Assembly: GCF_001921865.1 (NCBI RefSeq)
Contig: NZ_MSCT01000010.1
Location: 434,001 to 498,000, forward strand
Length of the DNA: 64,000 nucleotides
Direction: 5' to 3'
Source of the DNA: Pseudomonas chlororaphis
GTDB taxonomy: Bacteria > Pseudomonadota > Gammaproteobacteria > Pseudomonadales > Pseudomonadaceae
In this document: positions 1-9,771 of the stretch, piece after piece
Position numbering within the stretch: position 1 is the stretch's first letter
Layout of the letters: each line of letters begins with the position of its first letter
Program-made: the position numbers and the translations under genes
Notes under the pieces: model-generated
The model's database searches: none
Told to the model about the DNA's origin: nothing
Seen by the model: only the letters and a program-made list of their open reading frames with translations

Positions 1-99
1 TGAAAGCTTTGACCATTGTCCGGCCCGGCCCGGGGCGCCAGTATTTGTCCGATGTTTTTGTGGTGCCCATCCTAATAAGAACAGCGAGGGATTCTGGCG

Positions 100-1764
100 A
101 TGCGCGATTACCTGTCTGCCACTGCACACTTCAATTATCAGCACAGCGTCGACGCGGCCCTGCACGGCTCGCTGGAGTCGCTCAATGCCTGCGTCGAATG
201 TTGTGACCGGCACGCCTTGCCGGGGCGCATCGCATTGTTCTGGGAAGGCCGCGACGGCAGCAGCGCGACCTACACCTTCAGCGAGTTGCAGGACAAGGCC
301 GCGCGCTTCGCCAACTTCCTGCTGGCCCAGGGCGTGGGCAAGGGCGACAAGGTCGCCGGCCTGCTGCCGCGCAACGTCGAACTGTTGATCGCGGTGTTCG
401 CCGCCTGGCGCATCGGCGCGGTCTACCAGCCGCTGTTCACCGCCTTCGGGCCCAAGGCCATCGAGCACCGCCTGGGCAGTTCCGGGGCCAAGGTGGTGGT
501 GACCGACGCGGTCAACCGGCCCAAACTCGACGAGGTGGCCGACTGCCCGACCATCGTCACGGTCGCTGGGGCCAAGGGCCAGGGTATCGTCCGTGGCGAT
601 TTCAGTTTCTGGGCCGAACTGGCCCATTATCCTGCCCAGTGCGAGCCGGTCATGCTGACCGGCGAAGACCCGTTCCTGCTGATGTTCACCTCTGGCACCA
701 CCGGCCCGTCCAAGGCGCTCTACGTGCCGCTCAAGGCCATCGTCGCGTTCCAGAACTACACCCGTGACGCGGTCGACCTGCGCCCTGAAGACGCGTTCTG
801 GAACGTCGCCGACCCGGGTTGGGCCTACGGCATCTATTTCGGCGTGACCGGGCCGCTGGGCCTGGGCCATCCGATCACCTTCTACGATGGGCCTTTCACC
901 CTGGAAAGCACCTGCCGGGTGATCAACAAGTACGGGATCAGCAACCTCACCGGATCGCCCACCGCCTACCGCCTGCTGATCGCCGGCGGCGACGAGTTCG
1001 CCCGCTCGATCAAGGGCCGCCTGCGCATCGTCAGCAGCGCCGGCGAGCCGCTGAACCCGGAGGTGATCCGCTGGTTCGCCGACAACCTGGACGTGGTGAT
1101 CCACGACCACTACGGCCAGACCGAGCTGGGCATGGTCCTGTGCAACCATCACGGCCTGGAGCACCCGGTGCACGTCGGCGCCGCCGGCTTCGCCTCGCCG
1201 GGCCACCGCATCGTGGTGCTCGACGAACACCACCAGGAACTTGCGGTGGGCCAGCCGGGGATCCTCGCCATCGACCGCAGCCAGTCGCCGATGTGCTGGT
1301 TCAACGGCTACCACGGCGTGGCGACCAAGGCTTTCGTCGGCGACTACTACCTGAGCGGCGACACCGTGGAGCTGAACCCGGACGGCAGCATCAGCTTCGT
1401 CGGGCGCAGCGACGACGTGATTACCACTTCCGGTTATCGGGTCGGCCCGTTCGATGTGGAAAGCGCGTTGATCGAGCACCCCGCGGTGGTCGAGGCGGCC
1501 GTGATCGGCAAGCCCGATCCGGAGCGCACCGAACTGGTCAAGGCGTTTGTCGTGCTCGGCGCGCAATACCGCGCCGCGCCGGAGTTGGCCGAAGAACTGC
1601 GCCAGCATGTGCGCAAGCGCCTGGCCGCGCACTCGTACCCCCGGGAAATCGAATTTGTCAGCGAGTTGCCGAAAACCCCAAGCGGCAAATTGCAGCGCTT
1701 TATCTTGCGCAACCAGGAAATCGCCAAGGCTCAAGAGGCCGCGGCGCACAAAGCTTCGGCTTGA
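100..1764 (+). CDS. AMP-forming acyl-CoA synthetase
   Basis: This 554-residue enzyme should activate a carboxylic acid to its CoA thioester through an acyl-adenylate in the cytoplasm. It shows the ANL-family P-loop (FTSGTTGPSKAL, about residues 196-207), a YGQTE adenine-pocket motif near residue 340, and the C-terminal catalytic lysine motif PSGKLQRF near residue 530. A GAGGG ribosome site lies nine bases before the ATG. It leads a tight five-gene operon of beta-oxidation-type enzymes, so the acid is probably short or branched. From memory the order matches the fadDx/fadB2x/fadAx cluster of Pseudomonas putida. The exact acid is not readable from sequence. Confidence 0.9.
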   Translation: MRDYLSATAHFNYQHSVDAALHGSLESLNACVECCDRHALPGRIALFWEGRDGSSATYTFSELQDKAARFANFLLAQGVGKGDKVAGLLPRNVELLIAVFAAWRIGAVYQPLFTAFGPKAIEHRLGSSGAKVVVTDAVNRPKLDEVADCPTIVTVAGAKGQGIVRGDFSFWAELAHYPAQCEPVMLTGEDPFLLMFTSGTTGPSKALYVPLKAIVAFQNYTRDAVDLRPEDAFWNVADPGWAYGIYFGVTGPLGLGHPITFYDGPFTLESTCRVINKYGISNLTGSPTAYRLLIAGGDEFARSIKGRLRIVSSAGEPLNPEVIRWFADNLDVVIHDHYGQTELGMVLCNHHGLEHPVHVGAAGFASPGHRIVVLDEHHQELAVGQPGILAIDRSQSPMCWFNGYHGVATKAFVGDYYLSGDTVELNPDGSISFVGRSDDVITTSGYRVGPFDVESALIEHPAVVEAAVIGKPDPERTELVKAFVVLGAQYRAAPELAEELRQHVRKRLAAHSYPREIEFVSELPKTPSGKLQRFILRNQEIAKAQEAAAHKASA

Positions 1765-1783
1765 ATAACCTCAGGAACGTGCG

Positions 1784-2545
1784 ATGCAGATCGAAAACAA
1801 GATTTTTCTCGTCAGCGGCGGGGCCTCGGGCCTCGGCGCCGCCACCGCGAAGATGCTGGTCGAGGCCGGCGCCAAGGTGATGCTGGTGGACCTCAACGCC
1901 GAGGCCGTCGCGGCCCAGGCGCAAGCGCTCGGCTGCCAGAGCACGGTCGCCGACATCAGTAGCGAAGCCGCGGCCGAGGCGGCGGTGCAGGCCACCCTCA
2001 AGGCGTTCGGCGGCTTGCACGGGCTGGTCAATTGCGCCGGGATCGTGCGTGGCGAGAAGATCCTCGGCAAGCACGGCCCCCATGCCTTGGCCAGTTTCAG
2101 CCAGGTGATCAACGTCAACCTGATCGGCAGCTTCAACCTGCTGCGCCTGGCCGCCGCGGCCATCGCCGAAGGCCAGCCGGACGCCGGCGGCGAGCGCGGG
2201 GTGATCATCAACACCGCGTCGGCCGCCGCCTTCGACGGGCAGATCGGCCAGGCCGCCTACGCCGCCTCCAAGGGCGCCATCGCCAGCCTGACCCTGCCGG
2301 CCGCCCGCGAGCTGGCGCGTTTCGGCATCCGCGTGATGACCATCGCCCCGGGCATTTTCGAGACCCCGATGATGGCCGGCATGACCCAGGAAGTGCGCGA
2401 CTCCCTGGCCGCCGGGGTGCCGTTCCCGCCGCGCCTGGGCAAGCCGGACGAGTACGCCGCGCTGGTCGGGCATATCATTAACAACAGCATGCTCAACGGC
2501 GAGGTGATCCGTCTCGACGGCGCCTTGCGCATGGCCGCCAAGTAA
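1784..2545 (+). CDS. SDR 3-hydroxyacyl-CoA dehydrogenase (HSD17B10-like)
   Basis: This 253-residue short-chain dehydrogenase probably oxidises a 3-hydroxyacyl-CoA such as 2-methyl-3-hydroxybutyryl-CoA with NAD. The glycine-rich motif [10 protein letters not shown] lies near residues 10-19, and the catalytic pair is Tyr159-x3-Lys163 (AYAASKGA). The active-site region [12 protein letters not shown] and the PG motif [11 protein letters not shown] are typical of type-2 hydroxyacyl-CoA dehydrogenases. It starts 19 bases after the synthetase gene and belongs to the same operon. The neighbouring thiolase would cleave its product, which supports a role in isoleucine or branched-acid breakdown. Confidence 0.88.
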   Translation: MQIENKIFLVSGGASGLGAATAKMLVEAGAKVMLVDLNAEAVAAQAQALGCQSTVADISSEAAAEAAVQATLKAFGGLHGLVNCAGIVRGEKILGKHGPHALASFSQVINVNLIGSFNLLRLAAAAIAEGQPDAGGERGVIINTASAAAFDGQIGQAAYAASKGAIASLTLPAARELARFGIRVMTIAPGIFETPMMAGMTQEVRDSLAAGVPFPPRLGKPDEYAALVGHIINNSMLNGEVIRLDGALRMAAK

Positions 2546-2557
2546 AGAGGATTGACC

Positions 2558-3745
2558 ATGAACCACGATCCGATCGTTATCGTCAGCGCCGTCCGCACCC
2601 CCATGGGCGGCTTCCAGGGCGAGCTGAAAAGCCTCACCGCGCCGCAACTCGGCGCCGCCGCGATCAAGGCCGCGGTGGAACGCGCCGGGGTCGCCAGCGA
2701 CGCGGTGGACGAAGTGCTGTTCGGCTGCGTGCTGCCGGCCGGCCTCGGCCAGGCACCGGCGCGGCAAGCAGCGCTGGGCGCCGGGCTGGACAAGTCGACC
2801 CGCTGTACCACCGTCAACAAGATGTGCGGCTCCGGCATGGAAACCACGATCCTGGCCCACGACATGCTGCTGGCCGGCAGCGCCGAGGTGGTGATCGCCG
2901 GCGGCATGGAAAGCATGTCCAACGCGCCGTACCTGCTGGACCGCGCCCGCAGCGGCTACCGCATGGGCCATGGCCGGGTGCTCGACCACATGTTCCTCGA
3001 CGGCCTTGAAGACGCCTACGACAAGGGCCGCCTGATGGGCACCTTCGCCGAAGACTGCGCCGAAACCAATGGCTTCAGCCGCGAAGCCCAGGACGCCTTC
3101 GCCGTGGCCTCGCTGACCCGCGCCCAGCAGGCGATCAAGGACGGCAGCTTCAAGGCCGAGATCGTCCCGCTGCAGGTCACTGTCGGCAAGGAACAGCAGA
3201 CCATCAGCGACGACGAGCAACCGCCCAAGGCCAGGCTGGACAAGATCGCCACGCTGAAACCGGCGTTCCGCGACGGCGGCAGCGTCACCGCGGCCAACTC
3301 CAGTTCGATCTCCGACGGCGCCGCGGCCCTGGTGCTGATGCGTCGCTCCGAAGCGGAAAAACGCGGCCTCAAGCCGCTGGCGGTGATCCATGGGCACGCC
3401 GCTTTCGCCGACACCCCGGGCCTGTTCCCGGTGGCGCCGGTCGGCGCGATCAAGCAGCTGCTGAAGAAAACCGGCTGGTCGATCGATCAGGTCGAGTTGT
3501 TCGAGATCAACGAAGCCTTTGCCGTGGTCAGCCTGGTCACCATGCAGAAGCTGGAAATCCCCCACGACAAGGTCAACGTCCACGGCGGCGCCTGCGCCCT
3601 GGGCCATCCGATCGGCGCGTCCGGCGCGCGGATCCTGGTGACCCTGCTGTCGGCCCTGCGCCAGAAAGGCCTGGCCCGCGGCGTCGCGGCCATCTGCATC
3701 GGTGGCGGCGAAGCCACGGCCATGGCCGTCGAATGCCTGTATTGA
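2558..3745 (+). CDS. Acetyl-CoA acyltransferase (thiolase)
   Basis: This 395-residue thiolase should cleave a 3-ketoacyl-CoA with free CoA. The nucleophile is Cys90 in KMCGSGME. The EINEAFAV, GGACALGHPIGASG and CIGGGEA blocks, which carry the other catalytic residues, are all present. I chose the ATG at 2558 over an in-frame TTG two codons earlier, because AAAGAGG sits six bases upstream of the ATG. In this operon it would split 2-methylacetoacetyl-CoA into acetyl-CoA and propionyl-CoA, or act on other short ketoacyl-CoAs. Substrate preference is inferred from context only. Confidence 0.92.
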   Translation: MNHDPIVIVSAVRTPMGGFQGELKSLTAPQLGAAAIKAAVERAGVASDAVDEVLFGCVLPAGLGQAPARQAALGAGLDKSTRCTTVNKMCGSGMETTILAHDMLLAGSAEVVIAGGMESMSNAPYLLDRARSGYRMGHGRVLDHMFLDGLEDAYDKGRLMGTFAEDCAETNGFSREAQDAFAVASLTRAQQAIKDGSFKAEIVPLQVTVGKEQQTISDDEQPPKARLDKIATLKPAFRDGGSVTAANSSSISDGAAALVLMRRSEAEKRGLKPLAVIHGHAAFADTPGLFPVAPVGAIKQLLKKTGWSIDQVELFEINEAFAVVSLVTMQKLEIPHDKVNVHGGACALGHPIGASGARILVTLLSALRQKGLARGVAAICIGGGEATAMAVECLY

Positions 3746-3754
3746 GGAAAAACC

Positions 3755-4882
3755 ATGTTGCCCAATGACGAACAGACGCAAATCGCCGAGGCGGCCCGGC
3801 AGTTCGCCCAGGAGCGCCTGAAACCCTTCGCCGCCGAATGGGACCGCGAGCATCGCTTTCCCCGCGAGGCCATTGGCGAAATGGCCGAGCTGGGCTTCTT
3901 CGGCATGCTGGTGCCGGAGCAGTGGGGCGGTTGTGACACCGGTTACCTGGCCTACGCCATGGCCCTGGAAGAAATCGCCGCCGGCGACGGTGCCTGCTCG
4001 ACCATCATGAGCGTGCACAACTCGGTGGGTTGCGTGCCGATCCTCAAGTTTGGCAACGATGAGCAGAAGGAGCGCTTCCTCAAGCCCCTGGCCAGCGGCG
4101 CCATGCTCGGCGCCTTTGCCCTCACCGAACCTCAGGCCGGCTCCGACGCCAGCAGCCTGAAAACCCGGGCGCGGCTGGACGGCGATCACTATGTGCTCAA
4201 CGGCAGCAAGCAGTTCATCACTTCCGGGCAGAACGCCGGGGTGGTGATTGTCTTCGCGGTGACCGACCCGACTGCCGGCAAGCGCGGCATCAGCGCCTTT
4301 ATCGTGCCCACCGATTCGCCGGGCTACAGCGTCGCGCGGGTCGAGGACAAGCTCGGCCAGCACGCGTCCGACACCTGCCAGATTCTCTTCGAGGACGTGA
4401 AGGTGCCGGTGGCCAACCGCCTGGGCGCCGAGGGCGAGGGCTACAAGATCGCCCTGGCCAACCTCGAGGGCGGCCGCGTGGGCATCGCCTCGCAATCGGT
4501 GGGCATGGCCCGCGCTGCGTTCGAGGCGGCCCGCGACTACGCCCGCGAACGGCAGAGTTTCGGCAAGCCGATCATCGAGCATCAGGCCGTGGCGTTCCGC
4601 CTGGCGGACATGGCCACCCAGATCGCCGTGGCGCGGCAGATGGTGCAGTACGCCGCGGCCCTGCGTGACAGCGGCAAGCCGGCGCTGGTGGAGGCGTCGA
4701 TGGCCAAGCTGTTCGCCTCGGAAATGGCCGAGAAGGTCTGTTCCGCCGCCTTGCAAACCCTCGGCGGTTACGGTTACCTCAACGACTTCCCGCTGGAGCG
4801 CATCTACCGCGACGTGCGGGTCTGCCAGATCTACGAAGGTACCAGCGACATTCAGCGCCTGGTCATTTCGCGCAATCTTTAA
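3755..4882 (+). CDS. Acyl-CoA dehydrogenase, short/branched-chain type
   Basis: This 375-residue flavoprotein should introduce the alpha-beta double bond into an acyl-CoA and pass electrons to ETF. The family motifs [24 protein letters not shown] and [17 protein letters not shown] are present. The C-terminal [11 protein letters not shown] contains the position of the catalytic glutamate of short-chain members. It begins nine bases after the thiolase stop with GAGGAAA before the ATG. A second, different acyl-CoA dehydrogenase is encoded at 5902-7053, so the two probably divide short straight and branched substrates. Confidence 0.92.
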   Translation: MLPNDEQTQIAEAARQFAQERLKPFAAEWDREHRFPREAIGEMAELGFFGMLVPEQWGGCDTGYLAYAMALEEIAAGDGACSTIMSVHNSVGCVPILKFGNDEQKERFLKPLASGAMLGAFALTEPQAGSDASSLKTRARLDGDHYVLNGSKQFITSGQNAGVVIVFAVTDPTAGKRGISAFIVPTDSPGYSVARVEDKLGQHASDTCQILFEDVKVPVANRLGAEGEGYKIALANLEGGRVGIASQSVGMARAAFEAARDYARERQSFGKPIIEHQAVAFRLADMATQIAVARQMVQYAAALRDSGKPALVEASMAKLFASEMAEKVCSAALQTLGGYGYLNDFPLERIYRDVRVCQIYEGTSDIQRLVISRNL

Positions 4883-4896
4883 CAAGGAATCCCTCG

Positions 4897-5670
<774 letters not shown>

Positions 5671-5691
5671 TCCGGGTTATCGTGGCCCATG

Positions 5692-5721
5692 AAAAATCGC
5701 AGCCAAGGCTGCGATTTTTTT
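5692..5721. terminator. Rho-independent terminator between convergent operons
   Basis: A perfect stem (AAAAATCGCAGCC / GGCTGCGATTTTT with a two-base centre) is followed by a T tract. The A tract on its left side makes it usable from both strands. It lies 21 bases after the enoyl-CoA hydratase stop and is suited to ending that operon. Confidence 0.88.
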
Positions 5722-5736
5722 ATGCCTGCGATCCGT

Positions 5737-5874
5737 GTAGCCGCTGCCGAGCCCGCGAGGCTGCGAACGGCAACGCAGTTGCCGCAAACCCTGAATCCAC
5801 GACCTGCCTGAAACACCGCGGCGCCAGGGTTGGCGCCCGCTGCGCGGTCGTGCGCAGCCTGCGGCAGCGGCTAC
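5737..5874. repeat. Paired REP element, type 1, outward ends
   Basis: The left unit (5737-5765) begins GTAGCCGCTGCCGAGC. The right unit (5853-5874) ends GGCAGCGGCTAC in inverted orientation. The right arm, with its flank GCCCGCTGCGCGGTCG, recurs nearly unchanged at 12383-12422. This is a Pseudomonas REP/BIME-type pair between two convergent operons. No coding function is expected. Confidence 0.85.
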
Positions 5875-5901
5875 AGGACGGGGTAGCCGTTTAAGCTCGG
5901 G

Positions 5902-7053
5902 TCACAGCAGATAATGCTTCAACTCGCGGGCGATCAGCATGCGCTGGATCTCGCTGGAGCCTTCGTAGATCTGGGTGATCCGCGCGTCGCGGTAGTAACG
6001 CTCCACCGGGTAGTCCTCCAGGTAGCCGTAGCCGCCGTGGATCTGGATCGCCGAGGAGCAGACCTTCTCGGCCATTTCCGAGGCGAACAGCTTGGCCTGG
6101 GAGGCTTCCGACAGGCACGGCTGGCCGGCGCTGCGCAGGCGCGCGGCGTGCAGGATCAATAGGCGGGCGGCGTTGAGGCGGGTGTGCATGTCGGCCAGCA
6201 GGTTGGCGATGCTCTGGTGCTCGGCGATCGGCTTGCCGAACTGCACCCGGTCGCGGGCGTAGGCCAGCGCGGCCTCGAACGCGGCGCGGGCGATGCCCAG
6301 GGCCTGGGCGGCGATGCCGATGCGTCCGCCTTCGAGGTTGGACAGGGCAATCGCCAGGCCCTTGCCGCGCTCGCCCAGCAGGTTGGCTTCGGGGATCGTG
6401 CACTGGTCAAGGGTCACCGCGCAGGTGTCCGAGGCGCGGATGCCCATCTTGTGTTCGCTACGGTCGACGACGAAGCCTGGGGTGTCGGTGGGCACCAGGA
6501 ACGCGGAAAGGCCTTTCTTGCCCAGCTCCGGGTCGGTCACGGCAAACACGATGGCCAACTTGGCGCGCCGGCCGTTGCTGACGAACTGCTTGGCGCCGCT
6601 GATCACCCACTGGCCGTCCTTGAGTTCGGCACGGGTGCGCAGGTTGTGGGCTTCGGAACCGGCCTGGGGTTCGGTCAGGCAGAAGCAGCCGATGGCCTGG
6701 CCGCTGGCGAGGTCCGCCAGCCAGGTCTGCTTCTGTGCGTCGCTGCCGTAGTTGAGGATCGGCCCGCAGCCCACCGAGTTGTGGATGCTCATCAGCGCGC
6801 CGGTGGCGCCGTCGCCGGCGGAGATTTCTTCCACCGCCAGGGCGTAGGCCACGTAGTCGACGTAGGTGCCGCCCCATTCCTCGGGCACCACCATGCCCAA
6901 CAGGCCCAGCTCGCCCATCTTCGCCACCAGGGCGTCGTCGATCCAGCCGGCTTTTTCCCAGGCCTGGGCATGGGGGGCGATTTCGCCGCGGGCGAAGTCC
7001 CGGGCCATGTCGCGGATCATCACCTGCTCTTCGCTCAATTCAATGTCGTGCAT
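5902..7053 (-). CDS. Acyl-CoA dehydrogenase, isobutyryl/2-methylacyl-CoA type
   Basis: This 383-residue flavoprotein resembles isobutyryl-CoA or short branched-chain acyl-CoA dehydrogenases. It carries [24 protein letters not shown] and [17 protein letters not shown]. The C-terminal [13 protein letters not shown] holds the catalytic glutamate position. It lies three bases after a hydrolase-like crotonase gene and must be co-transcribed with it. Pairing with a 3-hydroxyisobutyryl-CoA hydrolase-like protein suggests valine breakdown. The fit to isobutyryl-CoA is inferred from the neighbour, not from substrate-specific residues. Confidence 0.88.
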   Translation of the reverse strand: MHDIELSEEQVMIRDMARDFARGEIAPHAQAWEKAGWIDDALVAKMGELGLLGMVVPEEWGGTYVDYVAYALAVEEISAGDGATGALMSIHNSVGCGPILNYGSDAQKQTWLADLASGQAIGCFCLTEPQAGSEAHNLRTRAELKDGQWVISGAKQFVSNGRRAKLAIVFAVTDPELGKKGLSAFLVPTDTPGFVVDRSEHKMGIRASDTCAVTLDQCTIPEANLLGERGKGLAIALSNLEGGRIGIAAQALGIARAAFEAALAYARDRVQFGKPIAEHQSIANLLADMHTRLNAARLLILHAARLRSAGQPCLSEASQAKLFASEMAEKVCSSAIQIHGGYGYLEDYPVERYYRDARITQIYEGSSEIQRMLIARELKHYLL

Positions 7054-7056
7054 GGC

Positions 7057-8163
7057 TCAGCTCCGGTTCGGGTCGAAGGCGTCGAAGAAACTCGCCACGC
7101 GCGCGGTGTCCAGCGCTTGCAGGGTCGGCGGATTCCAGCGCGGGGTCTTGTCTTTGTCGATCAGCAGGGCGCGCACGCCCTCGATCAGGTCGCCGCGCTC
7201 GAACCATTGGCGGTCCAGGTGCAGCTCCAGGGCGAAGCAGTGTTCCAGGCTTAGCCGGCGACCGCGCCGGAGCATTTCCAGGGTCACGGCCATGGCCAGT
7301 GGCGAGCGGGTGGCCAGCAGGTCGGCGGTGCTTATCGCCCAGTCATGGCTATCGCCGAGGCGCACTTCGCGCAGTTGCTGGACGATGCTGGGGACGTCGG
7401 CCTGGGAAAAGAAATGATCGATGGCCGGGCGCAGGGCCGCCAGCGGCGGCTCCGGCAATTGCCGCACCGCCAGCTTGGCCAGCAGGCCTTGCAGGTCCTT
7501 GAGCGGCGAGTCGTGCCATTGCAGGCTGTCGAGGCGCTGGTCCAGCAGGCTCAGTTGGTCGCTCTCCAGGTACCAGTCGGCCAGCCCGCAATACAGGGCG
7601 TCGGCGGCGCGGATCTGCACGCCGCTGACCCCCAGGTAGATGCCCAGTTCGCCGGGGATGCGCGACAGGAAATAACTGCCGCCGACGTCCGGGAAGTAGC
7701 CGATGCCGACTTCCGGCATCGCCAGGCGGCTGCGTTCGGTGACCAGCCGCAGGTCGGCGCCCTGGACCAGGCCCATGCCGCCGCCGAGGACAAAACCGTC
7801 CATCAGCGCCAGCACCGGCTTGCGGTAACGGTGGATGGCCAGGTCCAGCGCGTATTCCTCGACGAAGAATGCCTCGTGCAGGGTCTGGCCGTTCTTGTAG
7901 CTGTCGTAGAGGGTGCGGATATCGCCGCCGGCGCAGAAGGCTTTTTCGCCGGCGCCGCGCAGGACCACCGCGTGCACCTGTGGGTCCTGGGCCCAGGCAT
8001 CGAGCTGGCGTTGCAGGGTACGGACCATGCCGAGGGTGAGGGCGTTGAGGCCGGCGGGGCGGTTGAGGGTCAGGTGGCCGATGTGGTTGCGCACGTCGGC
8101 GAGCACGTCCTGTTGCGAGGCGTCGACGTCCTGCGCCGCCTGGGATGAAACCTGAACAGTCAT
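7057..8163 (-). CDS. 3-hydroxyisobutyryl-CoA hydrolase-like protein
   Basis: This 368-residue crotonase-superfamily member is longer than a hydratase (about 260) and matches 3-hydroxyisobutyryl-CoA hydrolases. Diagnostic segments are KAFCAGGDIRTLYDS, DGFVLGGGMGLVQGADLR and MPEVGIGYFPDVGGSYFLSR. The enzyme would release free 3-hydroxyisobutyrate from its CoA ester, a step specific to valine. The ATG at 8163 is preferred because AGGGAG precedes it; a GTG one codon earlier is possible. It is first in a two-gene operon whose promoter region contains an 18-base dyad at 8229-8246. Other short-chain hydroxyacyl-CoA esters cannot be excluded. Confidence 0.88.
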   Translation of the reverse strand: MTVQVSSQAAQDVDASQQDVLADVRNHIGHLTLNRPAGLNALTLGMVRTLQRQLDAWAQDPQVHAVVLRGAGEKAFCAGGDIRTLYDSYKNGQTLHEAFFVEEYALDLAIHRYRKPVLALMDGFVLGGGMGLVQGADLRLVTERSRLAMPEVGIGYFPDVGGSYFLSRIPGELGIYLGVSGVQIRAADALYCGLADWYLESDQLSLLDQRLDSLQWHDSPLKDLQGLLAKLAVRQLPEPPLAALRPAIDHFFSQADVPSIVQQLREVRLGDSHDWAISTADLLATRSPLAMAVTLEMLRRGRRLSLEHCFALELHLDRQWFERGDLIEGVRALLIDKDKTPRWNPPTLQALDTARVASFFDAFDPNRS

Positions 8164-8228
8164 CACTAACTCCCTGCTTTTATTGTTCTTTATCGATGTG
8201 TTCGCGCGGGCGCGATGACGGATCGTAA

Positions 8229-8246
8229 CAGTGCAAATTTGCCCTG
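8229..8246. promoter_or_regulatory. Candidate operator: CAG-N-GCAAATTTGC-N-CTG dyad
   Basis: A symmetrical site with a perfect ten-base core (GCAAATTTGC) and matching outer CAG/CTG sits about 65-85 bases upstream of the hydrolase ATG. The flanks (GTAA / TAC) roughly extend the symmetry. It is well placed for a dimeric repressor or activator of the minus-strand operon. The regulator is not identifiable in the window. Confidence 0.5.
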
Positions 8247-8287
8247 TACAACGCGAATAACTGCAGGTTGCCTGTGCATTTTTGCAT

Positions 8288-8362
8288 GCCCGGGCCAGTA
8301 ATCGCCCCGGGCTATTCCTGGCAGAGGAAGACGGGCGCGGCGGCGCCTTATTGCCCGCCGCG
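8288..8362 (-). terminator. Two hairpins after the gtr-like operon
   Basis: Reading the minus strand past the stop at 8374, a stem CGCGGCGG/CCGCCGCG (8336-8343 with 8355-8362) is followed by a second stem GCCCGGG/CCCGGGC (8288-8294 with 8306-8312). An ATGCAAAAATG stretch comes after the second. Neither has a long T tract, so efficiency is uncertain, but the position fits transcription termination. Confidence 0.45.
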
Positions 8363-8373
8363 AACGGTCGTCC

Positions 8374-9771
8374 TCAAGGCGCCTGGCATTTGAACAGCAC
8401 GCTCTGGCTGGCGCGCAATTGCTCGCTGCAGTCGTACGGTTGCAGTTCGCCGAGGCCGTGGCGCAGGTCTTTTTCCCGGCGTGCGAGGTAGAACGGCGCC
8501 TGGGCCGGCAGCGCGGAAAAAGCCTCCAGCTGCCTGGCCTGGCCGGCGCTGTAGAACTCGCCGGAATAGGAGCGCCGGCCCCAGTAGTACAACGGCGCGG
8601 GCTCGCTCGCCTGGCGTTTCTGCCAGGCGCTCGCCAGGGCCTGCTGGTTGTTCGGCCGCTCGAACAGCGAGCCTTCGAGAGCCGCCAGCAACAGCCCCAG
8701 GGGCAACAGCAGGGCGCTGCCGACCCCGGCCAGCAGGGTCCGGCCCTGGCGCGCCTGCAACGCACTGGCCAGCAACAGGCTCCAGGCCGGTAGTGCCGGC
8801 AGGACGTAGGTCCAGAGAATGTTCCCCGACAGGCTGAAAAACGCCGGCGTGGCCAAGGCCCACAGGGCGACGAAACTGAAGTAGCGCGGCAGGCGCAGGT
8901 ACGACCGGTAGTGCAGCCACAGCAGCGGCAGCCACAGGCTCCAGGGGAACAGCGCCAGCAGCAGGTCGAGCCAGATACTGCCCGGCGGTCGTGCGTGGGC
9001 GCTGCCGTACAGGTCGCCGGCCCAGTCGCTGACCACGTAGCGTTTCCAGTGTTCGCCCACCAGGAAGTAGTCGAGGAACCCCGGCGAGCGCACCTCCGCC
9101 AGCCAATACCAGGGCACCGCCACCAGCAGCATCACCCCCAGGCCGCTGACCCAGGGCAGGCGCCAGAGTGCCTGCCATTGGCGGTTGAGCAGGGTCCAGG
9201 CGACCGCCTGGGCACCGACTAGCACCAGCACCAGCGGTCCCTTGGCCAGCAGCCCGAGCCCGAGGCCGAAGAACCCGGCCAGGGCCCAGCGCCGGTTGCC
9301 ATGCACCGTGCCTTGCCAGAAACCGTAGGTGGCCAGCAGCAGGCTGAAGCCCAGGGCCGGGTCGGTGAGCACCACGCCGGCGCCGAGCAAGCCCAGGGTG
9401 GTGCTGGAAAAGATGATCGCCGCATACAAGCCGGTGCGCAGGTCGCACTCCTGGCGGGCGAAGCGCAGGACGATCAGGCAACTGCCGAGGTGGAACAGCC
9501 ACGCCGGAAAGCGCACCGCGAACTCGTTGATGCCCAACAGCTTCATGCTCAGGGCCTGGCTCCAGAACGACAGCGGCGGCTTGCCCCAGAACGGCACGCC
9601 GTAATCGAACATCGGCGTCACCCAGTCGTCGAGTTCGAGCATCTTGCGCGCCATCTCGGCGTAGCGCGCCTCGGAGGTGTCCATCAGCGGGTACAGGCCC
9701 AGGCTGGCCAGGCGCAGGCCAAGGATGCCCAGCAGCAACCACCACAGCGAACGAATGGAAAGCACGACCAT
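8374..9771 (-). CDS. ArnT/PMT-like integral membrane glycosyltransferase
   Basis: This 465-residue, multi-helix inner-membrane protein resembles undecaprenyl-phosphate-sugar-dependent transferases. The first periplasmic loop carries the acidic motif MDTSEARYAEMA, equivalent to the catalytic loop of ArnT (PDETRYAQ). WGKPPLSFWSQA follows, as in the family. The true start is the ATG at 9771, which overlaps the TGA of the upstream GT2 gene by one base (TGATG). The reading frame stays open far upstream, but that part lies antiparallel in another gene's frame and is not a fusion. With gtrA and GT2 partners it probably transfers a lipid-linked sugar to LPS or another envelope glycan. Confidence 0.82.
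   Translation of the reverse strand: MVVLSIRSLWWLLLGILGLRLASLGLYPLMDTSEARYAEMARKMLELDDWVTPMFDYGVPFWGKPPLSFWSQALSMKLLGINEFAVRFPAWLFHLGSCLIVLRFARQECDLRTGLYAAIIFSSTTLGLLGAGVVLTDPALGFSLLLATYGFWQGTVHGNRRWALAGFFGLGLGLLAKGPLVLVLVGAQAVAWTLLNRQWQALWRLPWVSGLGVMLLVAVPWYWLAEVRSPGFLDYFLVGEHWKRYVVSDWAGDLYGSAHARPPGSIWLDLLLALFPWSLWLPLLWLHYRSYLRLPRYFSFVALWALATPAFFSLSGNILWTYVLPALPAWSLLLASALQARQGRTLLAGVGSALLLPLGLLLAALEGSLFERPNNQQALASAWQKRQASEPAPLYYWGRRSYSGEFYSAGQARQLEAFSALPAQAPFYLARREKDLRHGLGELQPYDCSEQLRASQSVLFKCQAP

Noticed and set aside
1700..4885. A 1061-codon minus-strand open frame, and similar long antisense frames at 18878-20773, 24655-27195, 30335-32335 and 34800-36401
   Set aside because: They lie opposite genes with clear domains, have low-complexity composition (Gly/Ala/His/Gln/Arg) and no motifs; they follow from the high GC of third codon positions.
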